Below are positions 1 to 12,456 of a stretch of DNA of 64,000 nt, in pieces. Below the pieces are notes generated by a model, which was not told the origin of the DNA, ran no database searches, and saw only the letters and a list, made by a program, of their open reading frames with translations. The translations under genes and the position numbers were made by a program. Position 1 is the first letter of the stretch. Each line of letters begins with the position of its first letter. The stretch covers positions 496,001-560,000 of the forward strand of contig JAGPNK010000015.1 in the NCBI GenBank assembly GCA_020746835.1, in the 5' to 3' direction. The DNA is from Stachybotrys elegans. Lineage: Eukaryota; Ascomycota; Sordariomycetes; Hypocreales; Stachybotryaceae.

Positions 1-870
1 TCCCGAAAATGACCATAGCCGAGTTTGAAGAATGGACAAAAAGGAGGCATCCTCTCGAACCTCGCCGAAGTTTGCCTGGACAAGAATCCCTCGAGCAAGT
101 CAAAGGGCGTGATTTTGTGCGTCAACTCCAAGAGATGCGTTAAGCCAGCAATCGCATATTTGAAGAGACAGACTAATTATCAACATAGGTGTTTTTAGTT
201 GATAACTCTAGACATATGCAATGCCACGTGCAGGAGGTCTCGAGACTTGTAGCGGCTCTGGCGTATCTTGTTAAGAATCTCGATCCCGACGGAGCAGACT
301 TCATATGCACGTCGAATCCCAACAAAAAGGAAAAGGTGAAGACGAGGAAAGCAGCAAAAGACTTCATACATAGGAACTTTGGCGAGGGACAACAGATCGA
401 CTGCAATATGGAGGTTGCACTGGTTAGCATTCTGCAAGACATGCCAAAACCTCCTCGAAGAAGATTGATCGGCCCCAAACCCAAACCATTGAGCGTCTTT
501 GTTCTTACCAATGGCGTATGGGATGACTCAAGGGGTGGGACAAGCGGAGCTGAGGCACCCATCGAAAGCTGCATCAAGAGAATGAAGGAACAAGGTGTGG
601 CAAGGACGCATGTTGCAATACAGTTCCTTCGTTTCGGTTCTAATCCGAAAGGAATCCAACGACTCGAGTATCTGGACAACGACTTGCCCAACAAGGAATG
701 CAACAAAGATTAGTGAGTATGCTGAACCCCGAGTTATTAATTCCTTCCAGATGCTAATCAAGTTATTGCGCAGCGATATCGTGGACCACAAGCCTGCTAC
801 ATTTAACCTTTGGGATATATTGATTGGATCGGTATCAAGGGGTGCTGATGCGTCTGATGTTATGGGGTAG
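1..870 (+). CDS. vWA-domain protein, 3' end (5' part lies outside the window)
   Basis: Last three exons of a gene that enters from the left edge, at about 3-116, 189-712 and 774-870. Introns 117-188 (GTGCGT..TAG) and 713-773 (GTGAGT..CAG) restore one frame that ends at TAG 868-870. Just after the first junction comes VFLVDNSRHM, which fits the MIDAS motif (D-x-S-x-x) of a von Willebrand factor A domain after a hydrophobic beta strand. The rest alternates strands and helices as expected of a vWA fold (ADFICTSN, PLSVFVLTNGVW, THVAIQFLRFG) and closes with DIVDHKPATFNLWDILIG, an ending I associate with fungal vWA proteins of unknown role. vWA domains bind proteins through a metal ion; the partner is unknown. 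Any N-terminal domain is missing here. The family call is fairly firm, the function is not. Confidence 0.7.
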
Positions 871-3800
871 AATTGTACAATGATTAAGAGATGTCGAATC
901 TTGTGATTCCAAAGATGGTAGTTATGGTGTTTGTCAGAAGTAGAGGGGCCGGCGTATTTTTGTCCTTTATAGTATTGAGTTAAAGCTATATAGTGGGAGA
1001 TTCAACCGCTGATTCTGGGCATGGTGGTCGAAGTCCATATCTGCGAATAATGCAATGGGAAATTTTCGTCAATCGTCCTGGACTTTGTTACCTTACTTGA
1101 CTGAATACCACAAGTTTCCCTTGCTCGGGTGCTAAATGGTTGTTTTGTGTTTTGATTCAGTCTTGTGCCTGGAGATTTTGCAGGAAGACAGGCATCATTA
1201 TAGGTGGGCAGGCCCTGTTTATCAGGGCTCATCAAAGTGAATAATTAGGACCCTGAGAGGCCGAATAGGGGCTTAAGGGGAAAACGGCGAAGTTGACTTT
1301 GATATTACCAATACTAAAAATAGGTGAAATGTCATGCGGTAGTTGATTCATGGGTGATTGGTGTTTAAAGGCTGTGATGGGTTAAGCGAGCAATAAGGGG
1401 TCGAGTGTAGGAGATGGCGGCTAGGAAAGAAATAGCGCGCTCTTGTGCAGCACTGAGCTGGCGACGCAAAGCAGGGATGCATCTCATGATAGGTTGATGG
1501 ATCTGATGGTAAGCGCCCAGCAGGGACTTCGAGTGTGTGTGGTTGCCTTTGTGATGCTGTTGTTCTATTTCGAGGAGAAACATGGCCCACTTTGAACGTA
1601 ACCCCACAAACACTTCTCAGATCAGGCGCGGTAACAGGAACTTGTAGTGTGGTTGCCTGGATAATGAAGGCCAATAAGCCTTAGGCGATGGTGGTAACAG
1701 GAGACGAGGTGTGCCGTCCTGGCAAAACAACAGATGACTGATTGGCAATGGAAGATCTGGTGCTGAAACTGCAAAGCCTTGCTTCTTCTGAGTGCAGATA
1801 GACCAGCCACCATATTTTTGGGCATCACAGAGCCAATTTGGGTATAAAAAACGCTGTCAGAAAGTCTCCAGAAGTTGCCGTGAATCTTCGTCCTCTCCCA
1901 AGCACCTCACAAGCAATAGATCCGCCAGACGCTCGTCAAAATGCCCCCTAGGCCGGTGATACTACACCACATACTCCCTCGGATCCAGAGTGGAATCAAT
2001 CGCAAAGTAGGATGCATCGTGAATTTCTCAATGCATTCTGATTTAACACATATTGCAGGGAAACACTTGGGTCTGGGGTTCCTGGGGGTACCTGTATCTA
2101 AACCGGCAAGTCCTACACCAGGTCCAGGTCATGGTGGTCACTCGCTGACAGGGCTCTCACGCGGAAACAGGGATAGAAGTGTCTACTTCAAAGGTCGTGA
2201 TGGCAAATGCATTTTTTATCGGCCTTGAGGCAGCTGCGGGGTGTGTTAAAGACCTGGGCTTGCGGCCGGACCGCTGAGGGAATCGGTGTCACAAGGGTGC
2301 TTCGGTGCTTCATAACTAGATTGGACTGATACAGGGGCCAATCCTTGTCATGCCTCAAGAGGTCTTAGGGTTTTCTGTTCGTCATAGGGCGCCTGCCGCT
2401 CAGGCTCAAATACAGGTCTCAGGCATCAGAAAGGGCACACCAGTACTTACAGGGGTATTTTGGGCAAAGATCAGCAGGTCACTTTACACCAAATTTTAGC
2501 TATAAAGTGGCCTTACCTCTTTTTAGCTATTTATGTTATAGCTGTAGTCAGGTGGATTGAAGCCATCACAACGCCTAGCCAGCCTAACATCTTTCCCTTC
2601 CACAACACTGAATTATTCATTAAAATATATGATTAACTGTTAGCTAGGCCAAATTAAACAACTGTCAATATACCTAATTCCTCTCTTATTTCTCTGCTAA
2701 TCTGATGTACAGGAACAAATCGATGATCCTGCTAATCCTTACCTAAAACACCCCTGTAAGTACCAGTGTGTTCTTTGTGATGCCTGAGACCTGTACAAGA
2801 ATAGCCACCACTGACTGCCGATCATTTCCGTCACCTACGTGCCTTCGCTTGGCTTTTAGAATTCTAACGTGGCCTGCAAAGAGGGCGAGGTGCTCATCTT
2901 CAAAAGAGACGTGGAGGCTATTGCCCATATGAAGTAGAATACGTGCATTCGGATTCCAACTACTCTCAAAGCTCACCTTGACAATACACTCAACACTCAA
3001 CAACTAGAGTGGCCTGAACTTACACCGCCTGGCCCTATATGGATGGCAACACGCAATCGAAAATCACCTATCAACTCAGATCGTAATTAGAGCGGCTCTA
3101 TTAGCCCCGACTACCAGCCAACGCCATAGGATATATTCTCAAGATGCTGCGATAAGTGCTGCCATCTCCAAAGATCTCGGGCAATCGATAGATCTAGGCT
3201 CCGCAACTCCGCAGTGGCGGCCAGCCCATCCAGATCGCCGCCAAGCATATAACGACGGCCGTGGAGGCTGCTTTCATTCTCCCACAAGGTGAGGTTTATT
3301 ATCCGTTTACTGGGTAATTGCTGTGGATATGATAGACCCTCCAGGACCAGGAGAAGAGTACAGAATAATGGCATGCCGATGCGATCGTGTAACAGGTGGT
3401 TTGGCTGACCAAGATGGGGTTGACTGCACTAATGGTAGTGGTAATTACAGCGGTACTTGAACCCCATATTCGTATTCGGTCCCGGTGGACAAGCGGGTTA
3501 TCACAACCCTTCCGAGGGACCTGTAAGTTTCCGCGACAATGGTAAAACTTGAGAAATGCGTATGCACTATAGATTCTCCATGACCATTGCGCTGGTGGCA
3601 GGATTGGCTTCGGTGACGGCCGCCAGAAATTCGAGTGGAAGAACATCGACTTCTCGAGCGGTTGGCCAGTTAGCTAACCCATGTCATCGATTGACTCAAG
3701 TGAGGTCTTCTTAGCCGAGAGCCGTAAAGTATTTGGCTGATGTATCCGAGTCTCTAGCATCATATGTGTAGCCGCACGGTTGTCTAGTCGATGGTGATAC

Positions 3801-4103
3801 AATCTTTGGCAGTGCGAAGATGAAGTTAAGGACAAAGGGATTTCAGGGGCAAACGAACTCTAGCTTTCGTATTCGGGTTAGCCTCGTATCCCCTGAAGAT
3901 GTACGGATGGAGCAAACAGTCGCTAACAAGGATCCTAGCAAGCTCCGCAGGCACAGATAGCAAAGTACTTAGCAGCACGGCTTGCATCACGGAGGAACAC
4001 AAGTATACTTTTATGAGTGCTCGGAGGGTCTAAATCAGTCAGCCCCCGAGTATCCTTCTAGCTGCCAAGCGACGGCTAAGCTTACCTGCTAATGGGGATC
4101 AGA
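871..4103. other. long gene-free stretch with a MITE-like element
   Basis: About 3.2 kb without a convincing gene. The open frames are short, lack consistent splice sites and do not look like known proteins. The part at 2413-2793 is an inverted-repeat element listed separately. The stretch 3100-3700 holds overlapping frames on the minus strand (3111-3374 and 3299-3646) that may be gene relics, but I cannot assign them. Several AT-rich runs (2500-2700) fit transposon-derived sequence. Confidence 0.5.
2413..2793. mobile_element. MITE-like element with long terminal inverted repeats and TA flanks
   Basis: The sequence starting CAGGTCTCAGGCATCA at 2413 returns in reverse complement ending at 2793. 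The arms match over about 50 bases (2413-2464 against about 2742-2793) with a few mismatches, and both include the run CAGTACTTACAGGGGT or a one-base variant. The element is directly flanked by TA on both sides (2411-2412 and 2794-2795), the target duplication expected of Tc1/mariner-type transposition. The 381 bp body is AT-rich with no coding capacity, so any movement would need a transposase supplied elsewhere. Confidence 0.7.
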
Positions 4104-4111
4104 TATATAAT
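4104..4111 (+). promoter_or_regulatory. TATA-like box of the P450 gene
   Basis: ATATATAA lies about 80 bases before the chosen ATG at 4190 within an otherwise mixed sequence, a usual place for a fungal TATA box. Assigned from position and sequence only. Confidence 0.35.
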
Positions 4112-4189
4112 AGAGGGCACTACCCACGATCGTCCTACATTACAGAACGATGTCCCCGATTCAGCCTTCTGGAATTACGTTTGATCAAG

Positions 4190-5833
4190 ATGTTACAGAC
4201 GATTGCACTCAGTTCGGTGATCGGCATCACGTTCCTGTACGGGCTGGATTGGGCTCTCGGGCTGTTTGATGATGCCCGCGAACCGCCGTGCATGCGCCCA
4301 AGTGTGCCCCTCATTGGACACTTGATTGGAATGTCGCGATACGGAAATGAGTATCTTGGCCAGATGAGGTGAGCCTTTGGAAACCCCAACCCCTGGGATT
4401 TTGTCCTCGCATATCTTGAACAAGCCCTCGCTCACACTTTCCCAGCAACAAGTCGACTTCAGAAATCTTCATGCTACGCATCTTCAACCTCAAGATTTAC
4501 GTGTCAAAGTCACGGCATCTGATTCCCATTATCCAAAAGAACCACAAGACGCTCAGTTTCCGACCATTCATACAGACTGCCATGAAGGCGCTTGGAGATG
4601 GCAGTCCACAGACCATCGAGATATTTGGTACCGGAATGGTGGATGACTTTTCTCTCGCCATGAAGAACGGCCTCGTGCCCGGCCCGCACCTGGATGAGCA
4701 GAACTTGAGAATGGGGAGACGGGTGATTCAAGATGTCGACCAACTGCTGAATGAGAAGGAGGTTAACCTTTTGTCGTGGGTTCGACACGCCATTGTTCAG
4801 GCAAGCGCCTGCGGCGTCTATGGTGCTCAGCACCCCATGCGGGATCCCAAGGTCGAGGCAGCTTATTGGTAAGCCACCCAGCACCACCCTTATCGCTGCC
4901 CTTCGAGGACGACCGCTGACAGGGATATGACATAGGACATGGCATCAGCATATGCCATCACATTTCACGGGCATGGACCTGACTGGCACGGGTTACAAAG
5001 CCCGCCAAGTGGTGTTCGATGTGTACGTGGAGTACTACAAACATATACCAGATGACGCGTCGCGGCTCGTCCATGAACGACAACGCGTACTGCGTGAATC
5101 AGGAATTTCCAAGCAAGATTCCGACCGTATCGAAGCCACCTTTACGACCGCAATCTTTGGCAACACAGCGCCTACCATGTTCTGGGCTCTGTGGGAGCCC
5201 TTTTCCCGACCAGAAATCGTCGCGGAACTGCGGCAAGAACTTGAGCGCAACGCAGTGACTGGGTCCAAGCAAGAGGGCTTCAAGATTGACGTGGCCTCCT
5301 TGAAACGAAAGTGCCCACTGCTTCTGTCAGTCCTTCAGGAAACACAGAGAATAAGACAGGTACACGCCAACATCCGCAAAGTCACCTCGGACACGGTCTT
5401 GGACGGGCGATACCTCCTCAAGGCCGGCAACTATCTCCAGATGCCGGGCAACCCAATCCACATGGACACGACCCTGTGGGGACAAGAGGCGCAGGTGTTT
5501 GACCCCCATAGGTTTGTTCCCGCCGCAGGTTCAGAGAAGGTGTCGGTGGCAGCGAATTCCTTCACGGCGTGGGGCGCTGCTCCTCACCTCTGTCCTGCCA
5601 GGCAGTTTGCGTCGACGGAGATCCTGATTCTGATGGCCTTGATGATCATGAGGGTTGATCTGAAGCCTGCAAACGACTCCTGGGAGCTGGAGTCATCGCG
5701 AGGCGAACTGGCAAGTCTGCAGAGTCCTCTCGAGGATGTCAAGGTGCAGATCTTGCCGCGGGATGATTGGGCGGGAACTTGGTCTGTCGAAATGGGCGAG
5801 AGCAAGACTCGGGTCCCAATTGCGTCCGGATGA
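4190..5833 (+). CDS. cytochrome P450 monooxygenase
   Basis: Three exons (4190-4368, 4446-4868, 4936-5833) give about 499 residues, normal for a P450. The first ATG that opens a hydrophobic anchor (ALSSVIGITFLYGLDWAL) followed by a proline segment (PPCMRPSVPLIG) was taken as start. The I-helix reads IFGNTAPTMFWAL, which replaces the usual acid-Thr pair and is typical of the group of fungal P450s related to oxysterol 7-alpha-hydroxylase and prostacyclin synthase. The K-helix ExxR is ETQR, and the heme loop is WGAAPHLCPARQFA with the Cys ligand but without the usual FGxG start. It is the first gene of a metabolic group and probably oxidises a pathway intermediate at the ER membrane. The upstream TATA-like box and conserved introns suggest an active gene. 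Substrate unknown. Confidence 0.88.
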
Positions 5834-6021
5834 GATATTTCTGGTAGACTTTTCAGTTGGAAATCTTGGCCTGGGGAGACAGTAGAAGAATTCCACGCTG
5901 CTCTTTGCCGCTTCTCCATGCAACAGAGGCCAAAGTGACCTGAAATCCACCACATTGCCCCCATTTCTGCAACTCTACCTGACTAATTAAGTAAGGTGGG
6001 TAGACGTGAAGATGTAGCATT

Positions 6022-7538
6022 ATGACGAGTACGCCACCTCTGGACCCCGCGCTGTCTCGTCTCACTCCAAGGCCTTTTCCAACCCCAAGCTTTTGGTCAG
6101 CTCCTCACATGTCGTCGAAATTTTCCGTGGAAAAGGCTCGGGCTGCGTTTCCGGCGCTGGCCTCGCCGCAGATCTTTGGCGATAACGCTGGAGGCAGTCA
6201 AGTTCTCGGGACTGTGGCTGAAAGGTGAGGTCACACCATCAGCTGGAGGATGCGCCGTTCTAATAAGCCGTGCACCAACAGTATCTCGACTTATCTCATC
6301 AAGACTAACGTCCAGCTTGGTGCGAGCTACCCGGCCTCTCAGCAGTCGACTGCACTGTATTCCGCGGGTTATAAGGCTGCTGCGAAATACGTGAATGCCC
6401 ATGAAGATGAGATAGGTCAGCGCGCTTTGTGAGCCCATATCAAGCACATGCAATGACTAACCTTGCCATTCTCTCAGTCCTCGGAGCATCCGCGACGCAG
6501 GTGCTTTTTAACCTCGCAGCATCTCTCAAGTTCAACGCCGATGATGAGGTGATTGTCTCTGAGCTGGACCACGAGTCCAACATCGACCCTTGGCTCTATT
6601 ACGCGCGCCGTACAGGATTCAAGATCAAATGGTGGACATCTTCTGACCCCAAGAACCCCATGCTCGAACTGGATACATTGAAGGGACTCTTGACTGAGAA
6701 GACGCGGCTTGTCGCCTTTACGCATTCGAGTAATATTCTGGGACACATTCATGACGTGAGGGCCATTGCGAACGAGGTACACAAGATTCCTGGCGCAATG
6801 ATCTGCGTCGACGCTGTAGCGTATGCTCCTCATCGTCTCATAGATGTCAAGCAACTTGGGGCCGACTTTTACGTCTTCTCCTGGTACAAGGTACGGTGGG
6901 AAACCCAAAACCTGGGTCAATCAGCTAATCGCCATTTGTGATCAAGGTCTATGGTCCTCACATGGCTCTTCTTTACGGGTCCATGGCCGCACAAGAACAG
7001 ATGGACTCGCTGGGTCACTACTTCAATCCGTCAAACACCCTGTCCAGCAAGTTGGGCCTGGCTGCCAGCAACTACGAGCTGTTGCAATCCCTCGTACCGC
7101 TAGTCGAATACTTTGGCGACGATCCAGCAGAAATGTGGGCAGGTATAGAAAAGCACGAGGAGACACTTCAAAAGCGACTCATAGACTACATTTCCTCGCG
7201 TCCCGATATCACGATCCGCGGCGAACCAAGCCCTGATACTTCCAGGCGTTTACCTACAATCAGCTTCACGGTAGAAGGGCGATCGTCAAGGAGCATTGTG
7301 GAAGCCATGGAGTCCATCTCAAACGTTGGTATTCGATGGGGTCATTTCTATTCGAAGCGGCTTGTGGAGAAAGTTTTGGGTCTTGAAGGTGACGGCGTCG
7401 TTCGGGTCAGCCTTGTTCACTACAATACAAGTAAGCATAGTCTACACGAAGTTGTCTTCTGGAAACTAACATGCATTGCTAGTTGAAGAGGTAGAGACTA
7501 TTATCCAGGCTCTGGATACCGTGCTGCAGAACAAGTAG
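6022..7538 (+). CDS. class V aminotransferase / cysteine desulfurase-like PLP enzyme
   Basis: Five exons (6022-6224, 6282-6415, 6478-6890, 6947-7430, 7483-7538) restore one frame of about 429 residues. A second ATG at 6109 (MSSKFSVEKARAAFP) fits the family start better and would give about 400 residues; the extra N-terminus is uncertain. Recognisable parts are DNAGGSQV near the start, the PLP ring-contact region ELDHESNIDPW, the aspartate region CVDAVAYAPHRLID and the Schiff-base lysine in SWYKVYGPH, split by intron 4. This fits the fold-type I branch often annotated as cysteine desulfurase-like, which does not by itself prove sulfur transfer; related enzymes act as lyases, epimerases or deaminases. 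Its place between a P450 and a GMC oxidoreductase suggests work on an amino-acid derived intermediate. Confidence 0.85.
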
Positions 7539-7811
7539 CATTATAACGGAGTGTAATTCCGTATGATAGATGATGGACCCCATAGCCTATTACAATTGGA
7601 ATTATCATCAAGACGCTGATTCCATTCATAAGTTGAGTTGATGCTCAAGGCTGTGCCTAAGAATAATGGACTGCACACGGACTTGGACACCATACGACGT
7701 TCATGTGTAGTCAGAGAATGCATTCATTTTGTTACGGAAGGTAGATATGCAATGGCAGGTTTGATGCCCCCTCAAATCATTGCGGTCGCCATCCAAGGTA
7801 GCCATGGCCCC

Positions 7812-9911
7812 TTAATCGAAGGTACGTGCTTTGATGATATCGGCAGCCTATTAAAGGTGGCGTTAGCAAGGGGGAGTAAACAGCAGCTCAGACCTTACCT
7901 TCTCGGCCACCGCATACACAGTCATTTGCGTAACTCCGCCAATGATGGTCGGCATGATGCTCGCATCGATGATAGAGAGGTTGCGAGTACCGTAGACCAT
8001 CAAATTCTCATCCACACAGCCTCCCCATTCGCGAGGCATCTTTGCACAGCTTCCTACAGGGTGGTATACAGATGGTATGATCTGGCCCCTCACCCACTCC
8101 ACGAGACCTTCGGTTGTGTTGACACTTGCGCCTGGAAGAATTTCCCTGGGTGCGTATGGCTCGAATGTCTCGGAAGCCATGTACCGCCGCACGAACCGAA
8201 TGTTCTCCGCCATCACCTCGAGGTCAATCTCATTCGTTGCAGCGCGGTAGTCCACGATGACTTCGCCCTGGGGGTTCTCAGGATCAAGCGTGATGGTACC
8301 ACGAGACAGTGGATGGAGGTTTTGAATCGAGCCGCCGGGGCCGAACATCATCATGGAGTTGACCGTGGTGTCAGGGGCGCGCAAGTTCCGCGCGTACACT
8401 GCTTGCTGTTGGCGGTACCCCTCAACCTGTTCCTCTGTGTAGGACTCTGGGAGATGCGACGTAGGGTCTTGCTCCTCGTACTTGGTTGTGATGGCTTCAT
8501 AGTTGTCCGGGGAGAGCACTGGAAGGCCAACTTGGGCGACAAGATTGGGCGATCCTACCATACCTCCGCCAGGGCTTCCTCCTGGATTTCTACCCCCTTG
8601 AAATAGCTGTCAGAGTTTGACGCAGTGAGGAGTTGTGGATTGAGTGCAGCATGTACTTACACATGTAGACGATGGAGGGGATGTAGCTATGGTCCTGGAA
8701 GTTGGCGCCAACGCCAGGCAGCTCAACCTTGACCTCGATACCGGCGCCATCAAGCACATGGCTTGGGCCAATGCCACTGAGCTGCAGGACCTGTGGTGTG
8801 TGAATGGTACCGGCAGCGAGGATGACCTCTCTTCGTGCTCTGACACTGACAGGTTCGGCATCCGTCTCATTCAGAGAGAAGAACCGGACGCCAGTGGCAG
8901 TAAGGTTCTCATCAAAGAGAATCTCATTGACCTTTGCGCCGACAACGAGCTCGTAGTTGTCGCGAGGAACGTTATCCCAGTGACCAGTCCGGGCGTATGA
9001 TCGTTGACGGGTCTCGGGGATATGCGACGTTGGGAACCAGTAGAGGCCATTCTCACCGGAGCCACTGTCTTCTGCAATGTTCATTCCAGGCATAGATGCC
9101 ATGGCCTCGTACAAGATTTCTGTGCCGTCAGATGTAGATTCAAGGAATGCTTATCATGCCTCTCGACTTACTAGTGACTTCTGCTGGGCTGCCATTTCCG
9201 TACGCAGCATAGATGGGAGTCTCGGTACCCCAATAGTCCATGTTGTACTTGACGTTGTACTCCTCCGCAATGGTCGCATTGGGCGGGCTGAGAGTGATTC
9301 CCTGTTTACCCACACCTATCAGTATACATATCATCATCTGTTGGGTAAGTTTAGCTGACCTTGCGGAAGTATGGCAACAAACCCTCCCAGTCCCATGTCG
9401 AATCAGGACCTCCGAGCTCTTTCCACGCGTCATATTCAGGCTTGGTGCCGCGCTGCATGACCTGGCCGTTCACGATGGAGCTTCCCCCAACAGCGCAACC
9501 GATCCCAACACTGAAGCGGCGGTTGTTAAGCTCAGGATTGGGCTCTGAGGTGATGTTGAACATGCGGCTTTGGTTCATGCCGGTCTGGTTGTCTGGGCCA
9601 TTCGTCAACAGTGCAACAGTGAACTTTGCTTCGATGTCTTACGATAGAGGCCATACTCAATGACAAGAACCGTATCTAGATTCTGTTAGAAACGAGTCTA
9701 TGTTATTACTGACAGACATACAATCCCCATCTTCGGTGAGGCGATCACCGACTGTCAAACCCGAAGTGCCCCCGCCGACAATGATGTAGTCATACTCTTC
9801 CTGAACGGCTTGTCTTTCTACCAGCTGTGCGCGAAGAGGAGGATGTGGCCAAGCCGAGGCAAATTGACCAATTGCAAGCAAGGCAACTGCGAGGGACTTT
9901 GGAGCAGCCAT
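7812..9911 (-). CDS. secreted GMC-family FAD oxidoreductase
   Basis: Seven exons on the minus strand (9722-9911, 9643-9675, 9360-9592, 9172-9301, 8661-9119, 7899-8596, 7812-7847) give about 592 residues. The 33-base second exon and its borders are the least certain. A signal peptide (MAAPKSLAVALLAIGQFASA) is followed by the FAD motif YIIVGGGTSGLTVGDRL, the GMC loop GCAVGGSSIVNG, the second signature AAGTIHTPQVLQLSGIG and the C-terminal VYHPVGSC with catalytic His at about residue 527. The partner position 43 residues on, normally His or Asn, is Val570 (GGVTQMT). The last exon (AADIIKARTF) restores the usual family ending. GMC enzymes oxidise alcohols, sugars or aryl alcohols with FAD. Here it may close or desaturate a pathway product; the altered residue makes classical alcohol oxidation doubtful. 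Confidence 0.87.
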
Positions 9912-11288
9912 GGTGTCTGTATTCAACCAAGAGATAGCTGGTTGCCAAATGACTGTACGGAGACAGCGGGGATAAATACTGCGGCACAAACAAGGAGGTC
10001 ATCCAACTCAAACTCCCTGTTCATCTGCCGTGTGCTGCCATATCTGGAATAACCAGCTTCTTCCGAGTTACTTGGTCATGCCCAGCAATCTATGCCCATC
10101 CGAGAAGCAATGATGCCGATCTCTCCAGTCTTACATGCCGAGAGGGATGCCGACTCGATGTCCCATGAATTTCTGGGCGTGGTTCAGGATATCAGCCATT
10201 AAGTAGTTGGCTCGTTTGGAGAACAACCCGGTCCATTATTCGGAGTGGTTGTCTAGGGCTGGGCGAAATTTCCAGATAGATGAGCTTGTGGCCCAGGAGT
10301 AACACGGAAGATGAAGAAATGTCCCGATCAGACATAGCCGTGTATGGACGGCTTGGCAGGTCTTGCTCAGAGTGAATTGGGCTGCCTGAATCCCAGTTTA
10401 GGTCTCGGAGATGCGTCGAGGCTTGGATATTAGGCTATGTCAGATCCCTTGGCATAGGGTGATTTCTGCGGGGAAGCCCTGTCAACGCACTATCACCATA
10501 TTGCATATTAAAGTTATGCCGATGAAGAAGTAGGAAAGATGTCAATCTGAATGAAGTCAACGTAGTCAAACATAAACTCTGTCGAGTTCAGAGTGTGGGA
10601 TGTCTTCAGGCTAAAGCACTCGAGGAAGCAATGGAACAGCCACGAACAGAGCTGCACTTAGATGAATGTCTTTATCCAGCCACAGCGGCATCATTCCAAA
10701 GACAATACTCCTCGGGTCTGTTGTTTTGGATTGCCTCGTAAATATGGGTTCAGAGTAGAAATTGCGAATACATAACGATCATATTGAGTAAAAGCCTCTA
10801 GCAACCCCCTGTCCGCGAGTTTCGAGAAGCAACTCGATCTTCCGCTGTGCCCGGAACTCCGCGTGCCACAACCATAACTCACCTCCCTCTGTTTCTTACA
10901 TCATCTGTAACTTACCGCTGAGTCCATGTCCTAGCATGTCCTGGGTTTGTAATTGGAAGTGCATTTGGAATAGAAGCATGCAGGCTGCAATGTTAGCTTT
11001 GTCATCCTCACCGTCGGACCTCCAGGTTGTACGGAAACAGTGAACTCCGACAATGCCGCGCAGCATCTCCTAGTCCGCAGGATTCTCTTGTGCCGCGAGA
11101 ATGATCAATCTGACAAATGGCCTCTGCAGCAGATGGACGATTTGTAAGTTCCAGAAGACTGGATACAGTCTTATCCAATATATATCGGCTATGAGGCACT
11201 GGATCTTGATATCTGCACCACACAGAACATTCATCATTAAACAAATACGACAAAAACATTCCAAATCATTCATTTGAGCCTTTTTACC
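9912..11288. other. intergenic region between divergent GMC and SDR genes
   Basis: About 1.4 kb without a supportable gene, lying between two genes read away from each other, so it should contain both promoters. A TATA-like run (AATATATATCGG, near 11177) lies about 110 bases before the SDR start. Nothing else recognisable. Confidence 0.4.
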
Positions 11289-12456
11289 ATGCAGCTTATC
11301 GACAGGGCAATTCCAGCCAACTCTGTTGTGGTGGTGATCGGAGCGAACGGGTTCATGGCAGTGGAAACATGCGAGAAGCTGCTGCAAGCCGGTTACAGGG
11401 TTCGAGGAACTGTTCGCGACGTGGAGCGACACAGTGCTTGGATGCACGCTCTCTTTGATGAGAAATGGCCTGGAATGTTTGACCTGGTCCAGGTGACAGA
11501 CTTTGAAGCCGATCAGGCATTTGACGAGGCGTTCAAAGGTGCGTGGCTACCACGGTCGGCCTGCATAAACTGCCACTGATATCTGCCACTTAAAGGAGCT
11601 TCTGGTGTGATATATCCATCTACACCCATCTTGTTTGACGCCGACCCGGCAAAGGTTCACAGGCCTATGATCAAGGGCGTCATCAACACCTTGGAAGCGG
11701 CTTCCCGTGCTGGAGTGAAGCGCTACGTTCTGTCCTCTAGCTCCAAGGCCGTCCATCCGGGTGTCTTTGGAGGGCATTATGAATTGACAACCGACTCGTA
11801 CAACTACGAGGCCATTGAAAAGGTCAAAGCCGGGCCCGTGGAGAATTCACTGGAGAGAATCGTTGCAGTGTTCAGCGCCGGACGGGCACTGCAGGAGCTT
11901 GCGTTCTGGGAATGGGTCGCGACCAACAAGCCGTCCTTTGTCGCCAACTGCGTGGTTCCGGATGGCCAGTTTGGGCGCATCCTAGACGTCGAGAACATGA
12001 ATGTCGGACCGTCGTCATCCACGGGGCAGTTGGTGAGCGCTCTCCGGGGAGATTGGGACAAGTGCGGCTTCGACCTGGGTGAGTACCTGCGCAACCATCA
12101 GTCATGTCTTGAACTAACGGCGATTGACGCAAGCCTACTTCACGGATGTTCAGGATTCGGCACGTCTGCTTGTGGCAGCCCTTGCCCTAGAGTCGATCAA
12201 GAACGAGCGCATCTTTGCCTACTACGTCAACAGATCGTGGAACGACATGCGGCACAAGGTCAAGGAGTTGTTTCCGGATCGCCCCGAGTTGGTTGCTGGA
12301 CATGATGATCCAACTAAAAGAAACGAGACATCCTCTGCCCCGGGCCCGATTGCACGCGCCGAAGAGATTTTGCGTCAGCTTGGCCGACAGGGATTCACAA
12401 GCGAGGACGACATAATAAGGGATTTTGTGGCCTCCATGTTTCCCAAGCAAGAGTAA
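11289..12456 (+). CDS. extended SDR / GRE2-like NAD(P)-dependent reductase with altered catalytic motif
   Basis: Three exons (11289-11538, 11596-12078, 12134-12456) give about 351 residues, usual for the dihydroflavonol-4-reductase or GRE2-like group. The N-terminal Rossmann strand reads VVVVIGANGFMAVETCEKLL, where the third glycine of GxxGxxG is Ala, followed by a basic patch (RGTVRD) that suggests NADPH. The strand YVLSSSSKA fits the serine region. The YxxxK active-site motif is replaced by F176-S-A-G-R180 at the expected position, just before a helix (ALQELAFWEWV) like the family's. The loss of the catalytic Tyr is seen in the sequence; whether the protein is inactive or uses other chemistry cannot be told. 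Its position between GMC and DMATS genes suggests a place in the same pathway. Confidence 0.82.

Noticed and set aside
3111..3646. Gene on the minus strand in the gene-poor left part
   Set aside because: Two overlapping frames without consistent splice sites or recognisable family.
7638..8606. Open frame of 322 codons on the plus strand
   Set aside because: Opposite the last exons of the GMC gene; no known domain and no start context.
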